From DASRDU01 sp046331565 (lineage in GTDB: Bacteria > Acidobacteriota > Blastocatellia > RBC074), in assembly GCA_046331565.1 (NCBI GenBank), contig JAXLQP010000003.1, positions 62,001 to 126,000 on the forward strand: a DNA stretch of 64,000 nucleotides, given 5' to 3'. Position numbers and translations under genes: made by a program. Positions within the stretch are counted from its first letter, which is position 1; each line of letters begins with the position of its first letter. Positions 1-8,797 of this stretch are shown one piece after another. Below the pieces are notes generated by a model. The model was not told the DNA's origin. It saw nothing but the letters and a program-made list of their open reading frames with translations, and searched no databases.

Positions 1-131
1 GCTGCGGCGCGCTTCGTTCAGAAGGGTGATTGTGCGCGGGCAGAAGCGATGGTTATAATGGCCGAACCGTCGCTGGTTGCAGAAAATTCAAGACCGCCCC
101 AATTGATGACAGCAGGCAGGAGTCCTTGCTC
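1..131. other. Left edge, upstream region of the first gene
   Basis: No gene start or end can be assigned in these bases. A TATAAT hexamer at 54-59 could be a -10 element for the following gene, but I see no convincing -35 element. The reading frame of the next gene is open back to position 30, so a longer N-terminus is possible. The downstream ATG at 132 begins a protein with a more typical N-terminus. Confidence 0.35.
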
Positions 132-2492
132 ATGGATCAGCTTTTCCAGTTTCTCTTCAAACACAGCCGGACAGTTTTCGCCAAAGGGCAGTTTGCCTTT
201 GCCAATCGTCCGTCGCTGCTGGTAATCGCGCTGGCCGTCCTGCTGGTGTTCGCGCTGGCTTACTTCATCTACGTCCGGCCAGGTTATCGCATCACGACCG
301 GCACGCAGATGGCTTTGACCGGCCTGCGCGTGGCGCTGCTCGCGCTGCTGGCGCTGCTGCTGCTGCGTCCGGTGATGGTCGTCTCGTCGGTTATTCCGAA
401 AAGCACCTACGTCGCGGTGCTGGCCGATGATTCGCGCAGCATGAAGCTGACCGATGAACCGGGCTACAAAGCCGTCAGCCTGTCGCCGCAGGGTTCGCGG
501 CCATTCGAGAAAACGACCAGTACCGCCCAGCCCGACAACAGCCGCATTGCCGCCGTCAGTAATCTGCTGAGGCCTGAGAGCAGCTTTGCGCGCGGGCTGG
601 AAGAAAAGTTCAAGGTCAATCTCTATTCCTTTGCCGCACAGACAAACCGCATCAAATCCGTGGTCGAGTTGAATTCGGACGGCACCGCGACCGACCTGGC
701 CGGAGCGTTCAGGGATGTCGTCAGAGATTCAAACGGTCTGCCGCTGTCGGCCATCGTGCTTGTTTCAGACGGCGCAGCCAACACGCCGCGCGACCTGGCG
801 GCACAGTTGCGTGACCTGCGGGCGCGCAATCTGCCGGTTTACACCGTCGGCGTCGGCAGCACCGAAAAGTTCCGCGATGCCGAAATGGTGCGCGTGACGA
901 CGCCGCGCCGCGTGCTGATCGGGTCAGCCGTGATTGCTGATGCGCTGGTGCGGCTGAACGGGTATGACAACCAGAAAGTCTCAATCGCCGTCAGCGAAGA
1001 CGGGCGCGCCATCAAAACTCAGCAGTTCGACCTCAAAGGCGGCGAAGCGCAGACCGTGACGCTTGAATTCACGCCGTCAGCGCCGGGCGCGCATCGTTAC
1101 ACCTTCGCCATTGCGCCGCTCGAAAACGAAACGACCACCGAAGACAATTCGCAGGAAACGCTGATCGAAATCACCAGCGACCGTCCGAAGATTCTCTACA
1201 TCGAAGGCGAACCGCGCTGGGAATACGGCAAGATGCGATTCTCGCTGGCAAAGAATGAAAAGAACGTAGTGCTTGTTTCGTCGCTGCGGTCAGCCGACGG
1301 CAAGTTTTACCGGCAGGGCGTTGAAAGCGGCAGCGAACTGGAAAGCGGTTTTCCGAAAACTGAAGAAGAACTTTTCAAATATCAGGGTCTGATTCTCGGC
1401 AGCATCGAAGCGAATTTCTTCAGCTTCGATCAGTTGAAGATGATCGAGCAGTTTGTGGCGCGGCGCGGCGGCGGGTTTCTGGCGCTCGGCGGCCCGCGTT
1501 CATTCGATGCGGGCAAATACGCCGGAACGCCTGTGGCCGACCTGCTGCCGCTCGTGCTTGACGGCAGCTTTGATGAATCATCGGCCACGCCGTCGCTGAG
1601 CAATTTCAAGGCGGTGCTGACCGGACGTGGCCAGACGCACGCCATCACGCGCCTGGCTGAAGAACGCAGCCAGAGCGCGAAGGAATGGGAAGCATTGCCG
1701 CCGGTTTCAATTCCCGAAGTCCTGGCCCAGACGAAACCCGGCGCGACGGTGATTCTGGAAGGCCGCGACATCAATAATAAAAATCGGCAGATTCCGCTGC
1801 TGGCCGAAGAGCGTTACGGGCGCGGGCGTTCGCTGGCGCTGACCGCCAGCGACACCTGGCGCTGGCGCATGCAGATGGAAGCCAAAAACACTTCGCACGA
1901 AACCTTCTGGCGACAACTGCTGCGTTACACGATCAGCCTGACGCCGAATCAGACCGAAGTTTATTCCGAACGCGATGTGTACGCCGTGAACGATCCGGTG
2001 ACGATTCGCGCCGATGTTGAGGATGCGAAGTACGAACCGATCAGGGACGCGCAGTCCGTCGCCCGCATCACCAAACCTTCGGGCCAGTCGGTTGACGTGC
2101 CGCTGAATTTCGATTTCAGCGAGGAAGGCAACAACTTTCGCGGTGATTTCACGCCCGATGAAATGGGCCTTTACAAAATCGAACTGACCGCCCGCAAGGG
2201 AGCCGCGACAGTTGGCACAGCGCAGTCAGGTTTTCTGGTCGCGGAACTCAACCGCGAATATCACGATGCGGCGCAGAATGTCGAACTGCTCAAACGCATC
2301 GCCGCTGAAACCGGAGGCAAATACTTTCCGCTCGCCCAGGCCGGTCAGATGCTCGAAGAGATTCAGTACCTGGAAGGCAGCAACTCCGAGCGCGTCAGCA
2401 AGGATTTGTGGGATATGCCGATCAACTTTCTGCTGATCATCGGCCTCGCCAGCGCTGAATGGTTCCTGCGCAAGAAGAAAGGGCTGGCCTGA
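132..2492 (+). CDS. Membrane vWA protein with glutamine-amidotransferase-like domain
   Basis: A protein of 786 residues if started at ATG 132; the frame is open from 30. Two hydrophobic segments lie near residues 25-80 and a C-terminal one near 765-780, so it is probably inner-membrane with its bulk in the periplasm. A von Willebrand A domain follows the N-terminal helices; its metal site reads D99-x-S101-x-S103. A GATase1-like region near residues 350-510 has the pattern GGGFLALGGPRSF, in which the usual catalytic Cys is absent, so amidotransferase activity is unlikely. The ILYIEGEPRWEYG motif is typical of these large vWA membrane proteins. Such proteins accompany MoxR, DUF58 and BatA genes, all present downstream, which suggests a role in envelope stress or metal-dependent assembly. 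The exact function is unknown. Confidence 0.8.
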   Translation: MDQLFQFLFKHSRTVFAKGQFAFANRPSLLVIALAVLLVFALAYFIYVRPGYRITTGTQMALTGLRVALLALLALLLLRPVMVVSSVIPKSTYVAVLADDSRSMKLTDEPGYKAVSLSPQGSRPFEKTTSTAQPDNSRIAAVSNLLRPESSFARGLEEKFKVNLYSFAAQTNRIKSVVELNSDGTATDLAGAFRDVVRDSNGLPLSAIVLVSDGAANTPRDLAAQLRDLRARNLPVYTVGVGSTEKFRDAEMVRVTTPRRVLIGSAVIADALVRLNGYDNQKVSIAVSEDGRAIKTQQFDLKGGEAQTVTLEFTPSAPGAHRYTFAIAPLENETTTEDNSQETLIEITSDRPKILYIEGEPRWEYGKMRFSLAKNEKNVVLVSSLRSADGKFYRQGVESGSELESGFPKTEEELFKYQGLILGSIEANFFSFDQLKMIEQFVARRGGGFLALGGPRSFDAGKYAGTPVADLLPLVLDGSFDESSATPSLSNFKAVLTGRGQTHAITRLAEERSQSAKEWEALPPVSIPEVLAQTKPGATVILEGRDINNKNRQIPLLAEERYGRGRSLALTASDTWRWRMQMEAKNTSHETFWRQLLRYTISLTPNQTEVYSERDVYAVNDPVTIRADVEDAKYEPIRDAQSVARITKPSGQSVDVPLNFDFSEEGNNFRGDFTPDEMGLYKIELTARKGAATVGTAQSGFLVAELNREYHDAAQNVELLKRIAAETGGKYFPLAQAGQMLEEIQYLEGSNSERVSKDLWDMPINFLLIIGLASAEWFLRKKKGLA

Positions 2493-2549
2493 AATCAGAT
2501 TTGAGATTTGAGATTGCAGATTGCCGGATGGACTTCAACCGTGAATTTT

Positions 2550-3671
2550 ATGAACTATCTGCTGACCACTTTTCTTTATACCTTTCTGGCCTGCCTGGCG
2601 GGCTGCACACAGCCTGCGCAGCAATCAGGTCAGAACAAGGTCACGACGCCGAAGGTTGAAGCGCAAACGGCACCTGCCCCGTCACCTGAGATCAAAACTC
2701 AGGTCTCAAATCAGCAGCCGCCCGACCTGACAAAATTCGCGCTCATCATCAGCGGCATCAGCGGCGAAGAGACTTATGCCAAACAGTTCGACAAGTGGAC
2801 GAACGACCTGCGCACGGGCCTGCTCGAACGCCTGGCCTTTGCGCCCGATCACGTCACCGTGCTGAACGAAAAAGGCACGAACGGCGCAACCAGAGCCTCT
2901 GCCGAAGAAGTCAGAAAAGCCTTTGCCAGCCTGCGCAGCGCAGTCAGAGCCGACAGTCACGTTTTTATTTTCTTCATCGGTCACGGCACGTTTGACGGCA
3001 AGATCGCCAAATTCAATCTGCCCGGCCCTGACCTTTCGACGCAGGATTACGCCGCCTTGCTCAAGGATTTTCCGAGCCGTCATCTGGTCATCATCAACAC
3101 CAGCAGCGCGAGCGGCGAATTCATCAAACCGCTCTCAGCGCCGGGCCGCGTCATCGTCACTGCCACGCGCAGCGGCATGGAACAGAACGCCACGCGCTTC
3201 GCTGAATACTTCATCGCGGCGCTGACCAGTAAAAAATCAGAGGATGTCAAAGCCGATGCTGAAACTAACGGCGCTGAAGCCGACGCCGACAAAAACGGGC
3301 GCGTCTCGGTGCTGGAAGCCTTTGAATACGCCGTCAAACTGACGGACGAGTTTTACAAGCAGGAAAACCGCCTCGTCACTGAACACGCCCTGCTTGACGA
3401 CAACGGCGACGGCACGGGGCATCAGAAAGCCGAAGCGGGCGACGGCGCGCTGGCAAAGACAACTTACTTCGATTCCCTGCCCGCGCAGCTTGCCGGTGGC
3501 GACGAGGAACTGAAGAAACTCTTTGCCGAAAAGTCGCGCCTTGAAAGCGAAGTCGAACAACTCAAGGCCCGCAAGGAGCAGATGAAGGCGGAAGATTATG
3601 AAGCGGCGCTTGAAAAGCTGCTGATCGAACTGGCGCAGGTGAATCAGAAGATCAAAGCGAAACAGAAGTAA
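2550..3671 (+). CDS. Caspase-like lipoprotein with Ser in the catalytic Cys position
   Basis: A 373-residue protein. The ATG at 2550 is preferred over 2508 because it directly begins a lipoprotein signal (hydrophobic stretch ending LACLAGC), so it is likely membrane-anchored after export. Residues about 60-240 resemble the caspase/legumain (clan CD) fold: a beta strand ending in FFIGHGT gives the catalytic His145, and the next core strand ends INTSSASG at residues 182-189, where active members carry Cys. A Ser at that place suggests an inactive or altered enzyme. The C-terminal part (about 310-373) is charged and predicted coiled coil. It starts 57 bp after the vWA gene on the same strand and is probably cotranscribed. 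The family assignment is by motif only. Confidence 0.65.
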   Translation: MNYLLTTFLYTFLACLAGCTQPAQQSGQNKVTTPKVEAQTAPAPSPEIKTQVSNQQPPDLTKFALIISGISGEETYAKQFDKWTNDLRTGLLERLAFAPDHVTVLNEKGTNGATRASAEEVRKAFASLRSAVRADSHVFIFFIGHGTFDGKIAKFNLPGPDLSTQDYAALLKDFPSRHLVIINTSSASGEFIKPLSAPGRVIVTATRSGMEQNATRFAEYFIAALTSKKSEDVKADAETNGAEADADKNGRVSVLEAFEYAVKLTDEFYKQENRLVTEHALLDDNGDGTGHQKAEAGDGALAKTTYFDSLPAQLAGGDEELKKLFAEKSRLESEVEQLKARKEQMKAEDYEAALEKLLIELAQVNQKIKAKQK

Positions 3672-3680
3672 CGTTCTTTC

Positions 3681-4094
3681 TCAAACGAAATCGTAGTGGC
3701 CGAGGTAGAGGGCTGAATCGTAATCCACAATGGCCAGACGGATTTTCTGCATCCAGCCTTCACGACCGAGCAGGTTGCGGGGCAGGCGATCATTGGCCGC
3801 AAAGTAAACCATTGAGTCGAAGTCCAGACCGACCGTGTGCAGAGTGACGTGATGCCCGTAAGCAGTGAATGATCCGGTCAGCGTTTCAAAGGGTCGGCGG
3901 TGGCCGCTCTCAATATTCAATCCCAGGCTCTCACCGAGTTCGCGTTCAAAGAGACAGACCTGCGCGCCAGTGTCAACTTTGGCTTCGCAGTTGACGCTCA
4001 GGCCATTCAGACTGAGTCCGACCGGAATGGTGATGCCGTCTTTCAGCGCGTTGTACTCAAACAGAAAGTTGAAGTTGAGTGAGTAGTTCATCAT
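3681..4094 (-). CDS. Retropepsin-like (clan AA) aspartic protease, small
   Basis: 137 residues. The motif VDTGAQVCLFERELGESLGL matches the DTGA active site of single-domain, retropepsin-like aspartic proteases, which work as homodimers. A second typical segment, NLLGREG, lies near residue 113 and corresponds to the hydrophobic-hydrophobic-Gly motif. There is no signal peptide, so it is probably cytoplasmic. Its ATG shares one base with the stop codon of the upstream DUF5678-like gene (TGATG), so the two are translationally coupled. The pair runs against the flanking plus-strand genes, which suggests a mobile two-gene module. Substrate unknown. Confidence 0.75.
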   Translation of the reverse strand: MMNYSLNFNFLFEYNALKDGITIPVGLSLNGLSVNCEAKVDTGAQVCLFERELGESLGLNIESGHRRPFETLTGSFTAYGHHVTLHTVGLDFDSMVYFAANDRLPRNLLGREGWMQKIRLAIVDYDSALYLGHYDFV

Positions 4095-4456
4095 CAGCCC
4101 CAGTTTATGATGGCCGTGCCTTCAGGGGGTTCAGGGGTGACCAGTTTGATAAAGGCATCCGGGTGTCCTGCTTCTCTGGCCGCCGCGATGACGGCCCGGC
4201 CATCCGGGCCATGGCTGATAAGCCGGTCGCCTTTGAGCGCGACCCACTGCCCGGCGAATTCGTGGCGATGTTCTTTCAACCACTGATGCTCCTGTTTAAG
4301 ATCACGCAGGCTCCAGGCCTGAGCGAGAGCGCGGGCGATTTCGATTCTCCGCTGCTCTTCATCGGGCACATCAATGATCTGACGCAGCTTTTCGATCTCT
4401 TCCGGCGGCAGCGACTGAATGCCGTACAGGATTTGCTCGAATGTGATTTGTGACAT
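4094..4456 (-). CDS. DUF5678-like small protein, partner of the aspartic protease
   Basis: 120 residues. The C-terminal half (about 58-110) matches the DUF5678 pattern: a Trp-containing helix, then GQWVALKGDRLISHG and a segment of the type AREAGHPDAFIKLV. The N-terminal half is a charged helix-rich region (QSLPPEEIEKLRQII), similar to the start of many small antitoxin-like proteins. It is the first gene of a two-gene unit and is immediately followed by the retropepsin-like gene with a one-base overlap. That layout resembles an antitoxin-toxin or regulator-protease pair, but no such role is established and none is claimed. Confidence 0.65.
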   Translation of the reverse strand: MSQITFEQILYGIQSLPPEEIEKLRQIIDVPDEEQRRIEIARALAQAWSLRDLKQEHQWLKEHRHEFAGQWVALKGDRLISHGPDGRAVIAAAREAGHPDAFIKLVTPEPPEGTAIINWG

Positions 4457-4515
4457 GGCTCTGACTCCTTCAGGTGAATTCAGGGCTGAAGTTTAGCACA
4501 GCAGTAGTTTTTGTT

Positions 4516-7158
4516 ATGAGATTTACCTTCAGATTCAGGCTTCATCAATCCGGCTTTATCTCCGCCTGTCTGGCGCTTGCGGCGGTCTATTTATTCCTCG
4601 TCGTGGCCTGCGCGGCGGCGAAGGCTCCGACCATTCAATCGGCGGATGAGGAACTCCGGCGCGGCAACTATTCAGCGGCGGTTGCGGCGTTCAATCGTCT
4701 GCTTTCGTCAAATCCGAATGATGCGCAGGCACAGGCCGGACTGCTGCGCGCTTATCTTGAAACCGGAAAGTATGTCGAAGCCGAAGAAGCGGCGAAGAAG
4801 TTCATCACCGCAAATGCCAACACCCCTGCGGCGCTGCTCGCGCTCGGTGAGGTTTACGCGGCGACGGGGCGTTATGCTGAAGCCATTACGCAGTTCGGCA
4901 TTGCGGGCCGCACGAATCAGCCTGTCGCAAAACTGCGCGCTGAATTGCGGCGCGGCGAAATGCTCCTGCTCACCGGCAAAGAGGAAGAGGCGCAGCCGAT
5001 TTTTCAGTCGTTCATTGGTTATTACAATTCAAAGTCGAATCACTCAGCCGAGGAACTGACGCTGATTGCGCAGGCGCTCATTCACCTTGAAAAGTACAAG
5101 GACGCGAATGAACTGATTCTCGATGCGACGGAAAAGGACAACGCTTTCATCGAAGCGCACCTGGTCGGCGGCGAACTTTTCACCACCAAATACAATTACG
5201 CTGACGCCGCGAAATTCCTTGAAGACGCCTTCAAAATCAACCCGAACAGCGCGCGGGCGCATCTCGCTCAGGCGGCCAACAACAAACTGACGGGCGGCGA
5301 AGCGATGCTGGCGGCGCTCAACAAGGCGCTTGAAATCAATCCGAATTACGTCGAAGCGAAAACGCTGCGCGCTTACACCGAAATCGAAGCCGAACAGTAC
5401 GACAAAGCTGCGGCTGATCTCGACAGCGCGCTGAATATCAATCCGAACTCGCTCGATGCGCACGCACTCAGGGCGGCGATGTTCTGGGTTCAGGATCGCG
5501 CTGCCGATTACGAAAACGAGGTCAAAGCGACGCTCGCCATCAATCCGCGTTACGGGATGCTCTATGAAACGCTCTCGCACTTTGCGACGAATAATCGCCG
5601 CTACCAGCAGGCGGTTGAATTTTCGGCGCAGGCCGTGAAGCTTTCGCCGCGCTTGTGGCAGGCGCATCTGAGCCTCGGCAATGCGCTGATTCGCACCGGC
5701 AAATCTGAAGAGGGCCGCGAGGCGATTGAGACATCATTCAAAGGCGATCCGTTCAATATCTGGGCCAAGAATTCGCTCGACCTGATGGATCAGATGAAGG
5801 ATTACACCGTCGCCACGCACGGCCCGTACATCATCAAGGCGGCGGCGAAGGAAAGCGGCGTGGTGATGCCCTACGCCTCGGCGCTGCTTGACGAGGTCGG
5901 CGCGAAGCTGGCGGCGAAATACAAGTTCACGCCGAAAACTCCGATCACGGTTGAAATCTTTCCGAATCACGAAGACTTTGCCGTGCGCGCGCTCGGCCTG
6001 CCGGGGCTTGGCGCGCTTGGCGTCTGTTTCGGGCAGACGCTTTCGATGGATTCGCCGTCAGCGCGCAAGACCGGTGAATTCAACTGGGGCAGCACGCTCT
6101 GGCACGAATACATGCACGTCATTTCGCTGCAAATGACCGATTACCGCATCCCGCGCTGGTTTTCTGAAGGCCTGTCAGTTTACGAGGAGCGACGCGCAAG
6201 ACCGGGCTGGGGCGATGACTGGAACATCGGTCACATCAAAGCCTTCGCTGATGGCCGCTGGCTGAAGATTGCTGATCTCGACAACGGCTTCATTCGCCCG
6301 AAATCGCCGGAGCAGGTCAGCCTGTCATATTTCCAGGCTTCGCAGGTCTGTGAATTTATCACTGACAAGTTCGGCTTCGATGCGATTCTGGATATGCTGC
6401 GCCGGTATCGTGACAAGCAGAAAACGCCTGAGATTCTGCGCGCTTCGCTCAAACTTACCGAAGACGAATTTGACAAATCATTCAACGAATACATTCGCGG
6501 CAAAATTGAAAAGTATCAGCGTTCATTACAGCAGGCCGCAAATCCGGCCTTCGCGCAGATGCCGAAGGAAGCAGTGTTTTCAGCGGTCGCGGCGAACCCT
6601 GACGATTTTGCGCTGAACGTGCGCGCCGGGATGTTTTACAGGGAAGCGGGCGAAAACGAAAAAGCCATCGCGCATCTGAAGCGCGCGATTGAGCTGTTTC
6701 CGTTCTCAACGACGCCGTATGAGCAACTGGCTGAGCTTTACGAAAAGAAAGGCGACCGGGCCGCAGCGGCTGACGCGCTGGCGCAGCTTGTCAAAATTGA
6801 CGAAAACAGCCCGCTTGCCAGAAAGCTCGGACAGTTGCGCCTCGCGCTCGGCGACAAGCCCGGCGCGCTCGAAGCCCTGCAACTGAGTTTCTTTGTCAGC
6901 CCGTTCGACCCGGCAGCGCACACGACGGCGGGCGATCTGTATCTGGCCGCTGGCGATTCGGCCAGAGCTGCAATGGAATTTCAGGTCGCGCTGGCACTAA
7001 ATCCGCCGAATCTGGCCGAAGCGCATTACAATGTCGCGCGCGCCTTTCTGGCCGCCGGTCGCACGAGCGACGCCCGAAAAGCCGTGCTGAAATCGCTCGA
7101 AGCCGCGCCGGGATTCGACAAGGCTCAGGAACTGCTGCTGAAGCTGACGAACAAGTGA
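4516..7158 (+). CDS. TPR protein with peptidase-MA-like gluzincin domain
   Basis: 880 residues from ATG 4516; an earlier in-frame start exists at 4474. An N-terminal hydrophobic segment (SACLALAAVYLFLVVACA) is a signal peptide or anchor, so it is likely exported. About ten tetratricopeptide repeats cover residues 40-430. A peptidase-MA-like metalloprotease region follows, with the zinc motif HEYMH near residue 530 and RWFSEGLSVYEE about 15 residues later, where the Glu would complete a gluzincin site. More TPRs occupy 680-880. The family is common in Acidobacteriota; substrates are unknown. It lies between the caspase-like lipoprotein and DUF4159 in the MoxR/vWA cluster. Confidence 0.8.
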   Translation: MRFTFRFRLHQSGFISACLALAAVYLFLVVACAAAKAPTIQSADEELRRGNYSAAVAAFNRLLSSNPNDAQAQAGLLRAYLETGKYVEAEEAAKKFITANANTPAALLALGEVYAATGRYAEAITQFGIAGRTNQPVAKLRAELRRGEMLLLTGKEEEAQPIFQSFIGYYNSKSNHSAEELTLIAQALIHLEKYKDANELILDATEKDNAFIEAHLVGGELFTTKYNYADAAKFLEDAFKINPNSARAHLAQAANNKLTGGEAMLAALNKALEINPNYVEAKTLRAYTEIEAEQYDKAAADLDSALNINPNSLDAHALRAAMFWVQDRAADYENEVKATLAINPRYGMLYETLSHFATNNRRYQQAVEFSAQAVKLSPRLWQAHLSLGNALIRTGKSEEGREAIETSFKGDPFNIWAKNSLDLMDQMKDYTVATHGPYIIKAAAKESGVVMPYASALLDEVGAKLAAKYKFTPKTPITVEIFPNHEDFAVRALGLPGLGALGVCFGQTLSMDSPSARKTGEFNWGSTLWHEYMHVISLQMTDYRIPRWFSEGLSVYEERRARPGWGDDWNIGHIKAFADGRWLKIADLDNGFIRPKSPEQVSLSYFQASQVCEFITDKFGFDAILDMLRRYRDKQKTPEILRASLKLTEDEFDKSFNEYIRGKIEKYQRSLQQAANPAFAQMPKEAVFSAVAANPDDFALNVRAGMFYREAGENEKAIAHLKRAIELFPFSTTPYEQLAELYEKKGDRAAAADALAQLVKIDENSPLARKLGQLRLALGDKPGALEALQLSFFVSPFDPAAHTTAGDLYLAAGDSARAAMEFQVALALNPPNLAEAHYNVARAFLAAGRTSDARKAVLKSLEAAPGFDKAQELLLKLTNK

Positions 7159-7166
7159 GGGAAGTT

Positions 7167-7394
7167 ATGACAAGCGAAAGAGAACTGATTCTTTCTCAGA
7201 TCAAAAGCCTGGAAACACAGTTGCGCGTATTGCAGGCCTGTATTGCAGCATTGCCTGAAGACGCAGAACCGGCTTCCTGCACATTCGCCGATTTGTACGG
7301 AACCCTGCGCGGGCAGAGTCAAAGCAGCAGCGAAGAAATTGAGGCTGTCCTTTATCAGATTCCTGATGCTCTGATGCCGGAGGCGCGCGGATGA
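7167..7394 (+). CDS. Putative antitoxin of a PIN-domain toxin
   Basis: 75 residues starting at ATG 7167, with GTGAGGGAAG upstream as ribosome binding site; a GTG at 7155 would overlap the preceding stop and is less likely. The start is a helix rich in Leu and Gln (residues 1-30), and the C-terminus is acidic. No DNA-binding fold is clear. The antitoxin role is inferred because the gene overlaps the PIN gene by four bases (ATGA) and has the usual order and size for a VapBC-like pair. Confidence 0.6.
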   Translation: MTSERELILSQIKSLETQLRVLQACIAALPEDAEPASCTFADLYGTLRGQSQSSSEEIEAVLYQIPDALMPEARG

Positions 7395-7780
7395 TTTATA
7401 TCCTCGATACACATCCGATTGTCTGGTTTCTTGAAGGCTCGCCGTTACTGAGCACTGAGGCGAAAAAGGCAATGAGTGATGTAACAGCGGAACTGGTGAT
7501 TCCAACCATCGCGCTGGTTGAGATCAGTTTTTTGTATGCGAAAAAGAGAATCAGAACTGATGTCAGCATTGTCAGACAGAAACTTCTGGCAGCAAGTAAC
7601 TGCTCGATCTACCCTCTCGATGAGCAAATCGTTTCTTTGACGCCTTTGTCGCTGAACATTCACGACGCAATCATCGTGGCAACAGGGCTGGTTTATCGTG
7701 ATGTCCTGAAGCGGTCTGTAGCTCTGATTACAAAGGATGGTGAAATCACACGCTCCGGTCTGATTTCTACTCTGTGGTAA
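7391..7780 (+). CDS. PIN-domain toxin (VapC-like RNase)
   Basis: 129 residues. The four acidic residues of a PIN nuclease are visible: D6 in MIYILDTHP, E44 in ALVEISFL, D92 in NIHDAIIVAT and D116 in LITKDGEI. PIN toxins cleave RNA with Mg2+ and are held in check by the antitoxin encoded just upstream, which overlaps this gene by four bases. The pair sits between the TPR gene and DUF4159, and a short imperfect direct repeat flanks it. Target RNA unknown. Confidence 0.85.
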   Translation: MIYILDTHPIVWFLEGSPLLSTEAKKAMSDVTAELVIPTIALVEISFLYAKKRIRTDVSIVRQKLLAASNCSIYPLDEQIVSLTPLSLNIHDAIIVATGLVYRDVLKRSVALITKDGEITRSGLISTLW

Positions 7781-7827
7781 CTTCAGGACGTTCATATTGC
7801 CGGAACGAATGACAAGTGAGGCAGGTA

Positions 7828-8679
7828 ATGAACAGACTTTTCCGACAACATTTACTGCGTTTTCTCGTGGGTGTTTTGTGCCTGTCGCTGATGATCGGTC
7901 TGGCTGTGGCGCAGCGGCGCGGCGGCGGGGGCGGTGGTCATCAGAAGCGCAATGCTGAAGGCATCGGGCCGATTTACGAAGTGCCGAAAAACACTGAGGA
8001 TCTGTCCGGCCAATTCATTATGGGCCGCATCAGGTTCGATGTCGGAATGTATGCCGGGTATTACGGCATGCACCTGGGCGACGGCGGCTATCCCTGGTCG
8101 CACGATTATCCGGGCGCGGGAATGCACCTGATGAAGATCGTCAAGGAGCTTTCCAAAGTTGATGCGGTGCAGGACAAATACGAACCGATCTTCAGCCTTG
8201 AGGATCCGGATCTGTTCAAGTATCCGTTCGTCTACCTTTGCGAAGTCGGGTTTATGAATCTGACCGACAAGGAAATTCAGGGCCTGCGTGAATACTGCCT
8301 GCGCGGCGGGTTCATCATCGTGGATGATTTCAGGGGCGATTATCAGTTCTACAATCTGCGGAATCATCTCAAGCGCGCCTTCCCTGAATATGAGATGAAG
8401 AAGCTCGACATCAGCCATCCGATCTTCAACTGCTTCTTTTCGATCAAGACGCTCAATGTGCCGCCGCTTTATGGCGGCGCTTATTCCGGTCAGCGGGTCG
8501 GGCCGCCTGAGTTCTGGGGGCTTGAAGACAGCACCGGGCGGCTGATGATGGTGATTGATTACAATTACGATGTCAGCGATTTCTGGCAGTGGTCGGATGA
8601 TCCGTTTGCGCCGATTGAAGAGACCAACGAATCGTACAAGTTCGGTGTGAATTACATTATGTATGCGCTGACGCATTGA
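7828..8679 (+). CDS. DUF4159 family protein, exported
   Basis: 283 residues from ATG 7828. A signal peptide is clear (FLVGVLCLSLMIGLAVAQ), followed by a short Gly/Arg-rich stretch at residues 31-42. The rest matches DUF4159, a GATase1-like fold without known activity: FDVGMYAGYYGMHLGDGGYPWS, the strand YPFVYLCEVGFMNLTDKE and GGFIIVDDFRG. Such proteins are regularly encoded beside MoxR ATPases and vWA proteins, as here, where MoxR follows 118 bp downstream. It probably works with them in the periplasm. The upstream neighbour is the PIN toxin, which appears to have been inserted between this gene and the TPR gene. Confidence 0.85.
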   Translation: MNRLFRQHLLRFLVGVLCLSLMIGLAVAQRRGGGGGGHQKRNAEGIGPIYEVPKNTEDLSGQFIMGRIRFDVGMYAGYYGMHLGDGGYPWSHDYPGAGMHLMKIVKELSKVDAVQDKYEPIFSLEDPDLFKYPFVYLCEVGFMNLTDKEIQGLREYCLRGGFIIVDDFRGDYQFYNLRNHLKRAFPEYEMKKLDISHPIFNCFFSIKTLNVPPLYGGAYSGQRVGPPEFWGLEDSTGRLMMVIDYNYDVSDFWQWSDDPFAPIEETNESYKFGVNYIMYALTH

Positions 8680-8682
8680 AGT

Positions 8683-8705
8683 CCGGCAGGCTGCCAGCCT
8701 GCCGG
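8683..8705. repeat. Palindrome 1 (10-bp stem, 3-nt loop)
   Basis: CCGGCAGGCT, loop GCC, AGCCTGCCGG: a perfect inverted repeat immediately after the DUF4159 stop. It could act as a transcription attenuator or be a REP-like repetitive element; there is no T tract. Confidence 0.7.
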
Positions 8706-8756
8706 GGTGTGAAATCAGCGCCCCATCAATTTCAAAAGAGTCTTCAGTGTAAGACC

Positions 8757-8779
8757 TCGACAAGCTGGCAGCTTGTCGA
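8757..8779. repeat. Palindrome 2 (10-bp stem, 3-nt loop)
   Basis: TCGACAAGCT, loop GGC, AGCTTGTCGA: a perfect inverted repeat 51 bp after palindrome 1, with the same stem and loop lengths. It ends 18 bases before the moxR start, so it would lie in the leader of that gene. Confidence 0.7.
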
Positions 8780-8797
8780 ACTGTGCGGGGAGATTAC

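Noticed and set aside
7852..8763. 303-codon minus-strand frame over DUF4159
   Set aside because: No recognisable features, and the plus-strand DUF4159 gene has a signal peptide and conserved motifs.
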